A stretch of DNA of 64,000 nucleotides from contig CALUVT010000001.1 in assembly GCA_944324345.1 (NCBI GenBank), forward strand, positions 310,001 to 374,000, in the 5' to 3' direction. How positions within the stretch are numbered: the stretch's first letter is position 1; each line of letters begins with the position of its first letter. The DNA is from Candidatus Gastranaerophilales bacterium. Its GTDB lineage: Bacteria > Cyanobacteriota > Vampirovibrionia > Gastranaerophilales > Gastranaerophilaceae. The notes beneath the pieces are model-generated. The model saw only the letters and a program-made list of their open reading frames with translations. It did not search any database and was not told where the DNA came from. The position numbers and the translations under genes are program-made. Below are positions 59,567 to 64,000 of the stretch, piece after piece.

Positions 59567-60838
59567 CTACATTGGTAATTTTACGCAGAATTCAGTTCGG
59601 ACATTTTCTTCGCTTTCAACAATAATTTCTCCTCCGTGGGATTTTATTATTTGTTGTGAAAGATAAAGCCCCAAGCCTGTTCCAATTTTTCGGAATTTTT
59701 TTGCTGCCGAATAATATTTATTAAAAATTAGTTTTATTTCTTCTGCGGGTATGCCCTGACCGTAATCTATTATTGATATCGTTATATAACCTGGAATTTC
59801 ACCTGTTGTAATATCTATTCTATCTTTTGTGTTGCTATGTGAAATTGCATTTGATATAAGATTTTTTATAACTCGTTCAAGTTGCATAGGGTCTGCAGTT
59901 ACTTTTATATCTCTTGATGGGGTAAAGTATATTGTTATACCGGAATTGTTAGCAATAGGTTGTGTACTGTCAACAATATCTGATATGAATTTGTTTAGCA
60001 TAATGTTTTCTTTTAAAAGCTTTATGCCGGTTTCTTTTATCTTGTATGTTTCAAGAATAATTTGTACAAGTTCCACAAGTTCCTGATTGGAATTTTTCAT
60101 ATTATGCAGGGCAACTCTCTGTTTTTCTGTAATTTCTCCAAACGTTCCGTTAAGGAGAAAGTTTATTATATTCGATTCTGCAACTATCGGGACTTTCAAA
60201 TCGTGGGTTAATGTTGCTACAAAATCCTCTTTTAGAGTTTCTATTTCTCTTTCTTTTGTAACATCTTTGATTAAGATTACGTAACGCTTTTTATCGTCGT
60301 CTAATGAAAGTTTTATAACATTCATAACAAAATTGTTTGTTGGAGTGTGTTTTATAAATACATCTTTATTTCTTACTCTCTCAATTGGCGTATCATCGCT
60401 TATTTGAATATATTCAAAGATATTTGTTCCAACAATTTCCTGCCCTTTAAAGCCAAACCAAGTCCCGATTTTTGGGGTTACACGTAAGATGTTGTATTTG
60501 TCATTGATAATCAATATCCCGTCAGATAAAGAATTAATAACAGACTCCAAAAGCTTGTTCTGTCTCATTAATTCTGTTTGATATTCTACAATCATCTTTT
60601 CTCTGTCATTAAGAGTTTCTACCATTCTGTTAATACTGTCTGTTACATTTTGGTATGTCGGATGATTTATTTCTTCAATTTTAGTTGACAAATTCCCGTA
60701 ACGAACTGAATTTACGGTATTTGTTACCATGCCCAGGTAATCATTTATCTTTGACCACCTTTTATTTGTCTGTCTTGCAAACAAAAATAAAACCAAAAAT
60801 ATAAGAATTATACTTAAATTTAAAATATACCAGAGCAT
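59567..60838 (-). CDS. sensor histidine kinase (PAS, HisKA, HATPase)
   Basis: This 423-residue protein has one N-terminal membrane helix (residues about 5-21), a HAMP-like/coiled region, and a PAS domain at about 97-195. HisKA follows with phospho-acceptor H212 in T-H-D-L-K-V-P. The ATPase domain has N-L-I-S-N-A-I-S-H, D-Y-G-Q-G-I and G-T-G-L-G-L-Y-L. With only one helix and no periplasmic part, it senses the cytosol or the membrane. No response regulator is adjacent, so it is an orphan kinase. GAGAGGG sets the start at 60838. It is divergent from the phosphatase gene. Confidence 0.93.
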   Translation of the reverse strand: MLWYILNLSIILIFLVLFLFARQTNKRWSKINDYLGMVTNTVNSVRYGNLSTKIEEINHPTYQNVTDSINRMVETLNDREKMIVEYQTELMRQNKLLESVINSLSDGILIINDKYNILRVTPKIGTWFGFKGQEIVGTNIFEYIQISDDTPIERVRNKDVFIKHTPTNNFVMNVIKLSLDDDKKRYVILIKDVTKEREIETLKEDFVATLTHDLKVPIVAESNIINFLLNGTFGEITEKQRVALHNMKNSNQELVELVQIILETYKIKETGIKLLKENIMLNKFISDIVDSTQPIANNSGITIYFTPSRDIKVTADPMQLERVIKNLISNAISHSNTKDRIDITTGEIPGYITISIIDYGQGIPAEEIKLIFNKYYSAAKKFRKIGTGLGLYLSQQIIKSHGGEIIVESEENVRTEFCVKLPM

Positions 60839-60893
60839 TTTGTGTTTCCCTCTCTTTATGTTAAAATTATAGCAGATAAGGGATATTTTGTAC

Positions 60894-61376
60894 ATGGATA
60901 AATTGAGATTACCGCACACTATAAAAATGGTTATTACAGACTTTGATGGTGTAGTTACCGATAATTGTGTCTATATAAAAGATGATTTTACAATGAGCCG
61001 AAGATTGAACTTCAAAGATATCATGGCTTTTTCTATACTGAAAAAGAACGGGTATAAAATAGGTATAATTTCCGGAGAGGGAAACGCAGCAATAGAAACT
61101 ATGGCTAAGAAGTTTAGTATAGATGAAGTTCATCAAAATATAAGAATAAAGATAGATGTTCTCAAACAAATTGTTGATAAGTATAATCTTTCTCAAGACG
61201 AATTTGTATATATCGGCGATGATATTAATGATATAGAGTGCTTGAATTTTGCTAAATATAAAATTACAGTCCCTCATGCCGTGGAAAAAGTTAAGAGTGT
61301 AGCGGGTATTCAAGTTACAAAAAGTGAAGCTGGAGAAGGTGCATTTAGAGAGGTAGTAGATTGTTTAATTGGTTAA
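60894..61376 (+). CDS. kdsC: KdsC-like HAD phosphatase (KDO-8-P phosphatase)
   Basis: This 160-residue HAD enzyme without a cap domain has D16-x-D18 in I-T-D-F-D-G-V-V-T-D, I-I-S-G-E-G near residue 60 and I-G-D-D-I-N-D near 107. Its length and pattern match KdsC, which removes phosphate from KDO-8-phosphate for LPS; related phosphatases act on neuraminate 9-phosphate. The ATG at 60894 is preferred over TTG at 60888. It overlaps the next TPR gene by 16 nt. It supports an LPS-like outer membrane, though other Kdo genes are not in the window. Confidence 0.85.
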   Translation: MDKLRLPHTIKMVITDFDGVVTDNCVYIKDDFTMSRRLNFKDIMAFSILKKNGYKIGIISGEGNAAIETMAKKFSIDEVHQNIRIKIDVLKQIVDKYNLSQDEFVYIGDDINDIECLNFAKYKITVPHAVEKVKSVAGIQVTKSEAGEGAFREVVDCLIG

Positions 61377-62854
61377 TTCAAGCTGTAAATAAGGTTAAAG
61401 AAATCAGCGGGTCAATCGATAAATATAAAGAAGATTCGGTAATCCAATCTTTGCCGTCTTATTCCTGTGTAAGCAGAGCCAAAAAACTCATTGAACAAAA
61501 TAAATTTGAAGATGCAAAGCTAATTTTGGAACGAGCTCTTTCTCTTCCGCAGAAAGATGCTCTGGTATACAAATATCTGGGCGTTGTGAATGAAAGATTA
61601 GGTAATAGTGATTTGGCTGTTGAAAACTACCAGACCTCTGCTGATATAGAACCTCATGACAAAACTATATGGCAAAAACTCGGATTTGCATTAATTTCTG
61701 TAGGAAAGTTTGAGCAGGCCGAAAAATCATTTGAAAATGCGGATAAAGTTCAGGGTAACAACACAGATACCTTTACCGGCTGGGGTATGGCACTAATGAA
61801 ACAGAAAAAATACAGCCAAGCCCGTGAAAAATTTATGAACGCTTCGAAAATCAACAAATACAACTTTTCTGCAGTTTTTCTTTGTGCTGTGATGGAAATA
61901 AAGTTGGAAATGTATGACAAGGCAGAAATGAAGTTGACATTTCTTGCTAATGTTTGTCCGAATGAGAGTAATACATTTGAATTTGCAAGATTAAAAGCCA
62001 TAAAAAATGATATCTCGAGTGCAATTCATTACGCTAAAAAATCATTGGAATACAACCCTGAGATGCTTCCTGCGTATATTTTGTTGGGTCAGCTCTATGC
62101 AAGTAATTACGACAGGGAAAAATCTATTGAGTATTTTGAAAAAGCAGAAGAAAGAAATCTTTTTTCCGTAAATTTGTACCTGGAATGGGCAAAGGTATTG
62201 GAAAGATTTGGAGATTATAATGCAGCAAAAGCAAAACTATTAAAAGCTTTTGAATTAGATAAAGATAATTTAGATGTAATGGCAAATTTAGGCTTGTGCT
62301 GTGCTGCAAGAAACGAGTATGATGAAGCTCGTCCGCTTCTTGAAAAAGTTTTTGCTGCAGATAGTGAAAATTCCGTTGTAAAGCAGGCTTTAGGTATTAT
62401 AGATTATCAAAACGGCGACATAGACAGTGCAATAACATTATTCAAAAATAACGATGAGGATTGTGTAAATTGTTATTATCTTGCGAAATGTTACGAAAAG
62501 AAAAATAATGATACAAAAGTTAAAGATTTTTACGAATCCGCACTAACACGTAATCCCAAATATTTAAGTGCATACATAGATTATGCCGAATATCTTATGT
62601 CGAAAAATGAATATGACGAAGCTCGTCGGAAACTTCGCAAGGCAATCAAAGTTGATGAAAACAATTTGACAGTTTTGAACTTGCTGTTTTATGTCAACTA
62701 CGTACTTGTCAAAGATGAAGTTTATGAATATAATGTAAAAGAAACAATAAAAATAGCCCAGAAAATAGAAGAAATTAATCCGGACTTGTTTGAGTACCCT
62801 GAGCAAAAAGCTGAATTGGAAAGGCTTTTGCAGAATATTTCAGAAAGAGAATAG
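61361..62854 (+). CDS. long TPR-repeat protein
   Basis: In this 497-residue protein, from about residue 30 to 470 it is made of roughly a dozen TPR units (A-K-L-I-L-E-R-A-L-S, W-Q-K-L-G-F-A-L-I-S-V-G-K-F-E-Q-A, I-L-L-G-Q-L-Y-A-S-N-Y-D-R-E-K). No signal peptide is seen, and the N-terminus is amphipathic (F-N-W-L-I-Q-A-V-N-K-V). It starts at TTG, eight bases after AGAGG, inside the end of the phosphatase gene. lysC follows 3 nt after its stop. Partners are unknown; a scaffold role is expected. Confidence 0.85.
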   Translation: MFNWLIQAVNKVKEISGSIDKYKEDSVIQSLPSYSCVSRAKKLIEQNKFEDAKLILERALSLPQKDALVYKYLGVVNERLGNSDLAVENYQTSADIEPHDKTIWQKLGFALISVGKFEQAEKSFENADKVQGNNTDTFTGWGMALMKQKKYSQAREKFMNASKINKYNFSAVFLCAVMEIKLEMYDKAEMKLTFLANVCPNESNTFEFARLKAIKNDISSAIHYAKKSLEYNPEMLPAYILLGQLYASNYDREKSIEYFEKAEERNLFSVNLYLEWAKVLERFGDYNAAKAKLLKAFELDKDNLDVMANLGLCCAARNEYDEARPLLEKVFAADSENSVVKQALGIIDYQNGDIDSAITLFKNNDEDCVNCYYLAKCYEKKNNDTKVKDFYESALTRNPKYLSAYIDYAEYLMSKNEYDEARRKLRKAIKVDENNLTVLNLLFYVNYVLVKDEVYEYNVKETIKIAQKIEEINPDLFEYPEQKAELERLLQNISERE

Positions 62855-62857
62855 ATT

Positions 62858-64000
62858 TTGAGAAAGATAATAGTTCAAAAATTTGGCGGGACTTCGGTAG
62901 CCGATACGGAAAAGATAAAAAATGTTGCAAAAATAGTTATCAAAGAAAAAGAAAATGGAAATGATGTTGTTGTTGTCGTTTCAGCGATGGGGCATACTAC
63001 CGATTATCTTGTAAAAATGGCAAAAGATTTGACTCCAAACCCTTCTGAAAGAGAGATGGATATGCTTCTTTCTACTGGTGAAGGTGTTTCAATAGCTCTG
63101 CTGGCTATGGCAATTCAAGCACAAGGATATGATGCAGTAAGTTATAATGCGATGCAAATAGGCATAATGACTGAAAACAAACATTCAAAGGCAAGAATTG
63201 TAGATATAAAAACAGATAAACTCAGACAAAATTTAAAAGAGGGTAAAATTATTGTAATTGCAGGTTTTCAGGGAGTAACTGAAGATGGAGAGATTACAAC
63301 ACTAGGCCGCGGTGGGTCTGATACTTCAGCTGTTGCATTGGCTGCAGCATTAAACGCTGAAAGATGTGATATTTACACAGATGTTGAGGGAGTTTACACT
63401 ACAGATCCTAGAGTTGTTCCAAATGCTTCTAAGTTGAAAGAAATTTCCTATGAAGAAATGTTGGAGCTTGCTCATGCGGGAGCCAATGTTTTGCACCCAA
63501 GAAGTGTTGAAACCGCAAAATTAAATAATGTACCGCTCCGCGTAAGAAGTAGTTTTAAAATAAATAATTTAGGCACGTTAATATTAGGAGTTGATAAAAT
63601 GGAATTAAATAACCCTGTAGCAGGTGTCGCTCAAGATTTATCACAGGCAAGAATAGTTGTATGTGATGTTCCGGATAAACCGGGTGTGGCAGCAAAACTT
63701 TTTAGTAAATTAGCGAATGAAAATATTTCTGTAGATATGATTATTCAATCTTATGCAAGAAAAGTTTCTAATACTAATGATATTGCATTTACCGTAGACA
63801 AAACAGACGTTGCTAAAACCGTTTCCGCATTGAATTTGTTAAAAGAAGAAATAGGTGCAACAGGCCAAATAGAAGTGGATGAAAATATATCAAAAGTTTC
63901 AATAGTTGGAGCAGGGATGATTGACAGGCCCGGTGTCGCATCTTTGATGTTTGAAACTCTTGCTCAACAAAATGTTAACATAAGAATGATATCAACCAGT
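62858..64000 (+). CDS. lysC: aspartate kinase (partial, runs off window end)
   Basis: The first 381 residues read from a TTG start with GAGA upstream. The enzyme makes aspartyl phosphate for lysine, DAP, threonine and methionine. It shows V-Q-K-F-G-G-T-S near residue 7, a G-F-Q-G-V-T segment, T-L-G-R-G-G-S-D-T-S-A near residue 149, Y-T-D-V-E-G-V-Y-T-T-D-P-R and H-A-G-A-N-V-L-H-P. Two ACT domains follow the kinase domain and should bind feedback inhibitors. It begins 3 nt after the TPR gene. It feeds the pathway of dapF at the other end of the window. Confidence 0.95.
   Translation, partial: MRKIIVQKFGGTSVADTEKIKNVAKIVIKEKENGNDVVVVVSAMGHTTDYLVKMAKDLTPNPSEREMDMLLSTGEGVSIALLAMAIQAQGYDAVSYNAMQIGIMTENKHSKARIVDIKTDKLRQNLKEGKIIVIAGFQGVTEDGEITTLGRGGSDTSAVALAAALNAERCDIYTDVEGVYTTDPRVVPNASKLKEISYEEMLELAHAGANVLHPRSVETAKLNNVPLRVRSSFKINNLGTLILGVDKMELNNPVAGVAQDLSQARIVVCDVPDKPGVAAKLFSKLANENISVDMIIQSYARKVSNTNDIAFTVDKTDVAKTVSALNLLKEEIGATGQIEVDENISKVSIVGAGMIDRPGVASLMFETLAQQNVNIRMISTS

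Noticed and set aside
1-64000. tRNA or rRNA genes, insertion sequences, prophage or integrative element
   Set aside because: Read through the gaps on both strands; no cloverleaf with a T-arm motif, no transposase or integrase frame and no flanking terminal repeats were seen. A covariance-model scan would be decisive.

Overview
The window is an AT-rich, densely packed chromosomal segment of a diderm (two-membrane), non-photosynthetic bacterium. An outer membrane is implied by an MlaA-type protein, a porin-like barrel, TonB-type C-terminal domains and a KdsC-like phosphatase. Signs of cyanobacterial kinship include SepF with FtsZ, a VKOR-DsbA fusion and a compact SigA-type sigma factor. Many prepilins and orphan proteins carry short N-terminal F-x-G motifs. 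Together these fit the gut/soil Melainabacteria (Vampirovibrionia, probably Gastranaerophilales) best; this assignment is inference, because no rRNA gene lies in the window. No tRNA, rRNA, CRISPR array, insertion sequence or prophage was recognised. The region looks like stable core genome interspersed with lineage-specific orphan genes.

Layout. 1-6.8 kb: a YihY-type membrane protein end, nrnA, a DUF721 gene, dapF, the rpsF-ssb-rpsR operon, an M48 protease with two YbjQ-type genes, and an Orn/Lys/Arg decarboxylase. 6.8-12.3 kb: a porin-like protein, small genes, hisS, and an unusual MlaA-alpha/beta-hydrolase fusion. 12.4-18.3 kb: an orphan gene and a six-gene minus-strand operon (von Willebrand A, FHA multi-pass membrane protein, TonB-like, two tiny membrane proteins, zinc-ribbon/TonB-like), faced by a secreted TonB-domain protein. 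I regard this operon as the best candidate for an undescribed system. 18.4-31 kb: orphan genes, an XRE regulator, plsY, purine nucleoside phosphorylase, a probable rpoZ, a single-MCE protein, upp, a prepilin, an AbrB-like protein, an asparaginase, VKOR-DsbA and queH. 31-42.7 kb: two TPR proteins, DAHP synthase, a prepilin, mutL, a DNA methyltransferase, an mTERF-like repeat protein, a TPR-glycosyltransferase, yggS-sepF and nadK. 42.7-52.3 kb: ftsZ, a LysM protein, fba, two orphan genes each preceded by a duplicated 80-bp promoter cassette, ispH and rpsA. 52.3-64 kb: sigA, rlmB, nadA, a PilM-PilN fusion with PilO, a radical SAM protein, comF, a sensor kinase, a KdsC-like phosphatase, a TPR protein and the start of lysC.

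How it works together. Housekeeping functions (translation, cell division, NAD, lysine/DAP, isoprenoid and aromatic synthesis) sit beside envelope functions: type IV pilus/pseudopilus parts, periplasmic disulfide formation, lipid transport, and the putative FHA/TonB envelope-spanning complex. Two modes of translation initiation are visible. Most genes have a Shine-Dalgarno sequence (often AAGGAG). A clear minority (nrnA, decarboxylase, hisS, MCE gene, TPR-glycosyltransferase, nadK, comF) have a -10 box only 5-9 nt before the start codon and no Shine-Dalgarno, so they are probably translated from leaderless or nearly leaderless mRNAs. Two regulatory sequence families also stand out: the duplicated promoter cassette with a 14-bp palindrome, and a roughly 31-nt element shared by two unlinked orphan genes.
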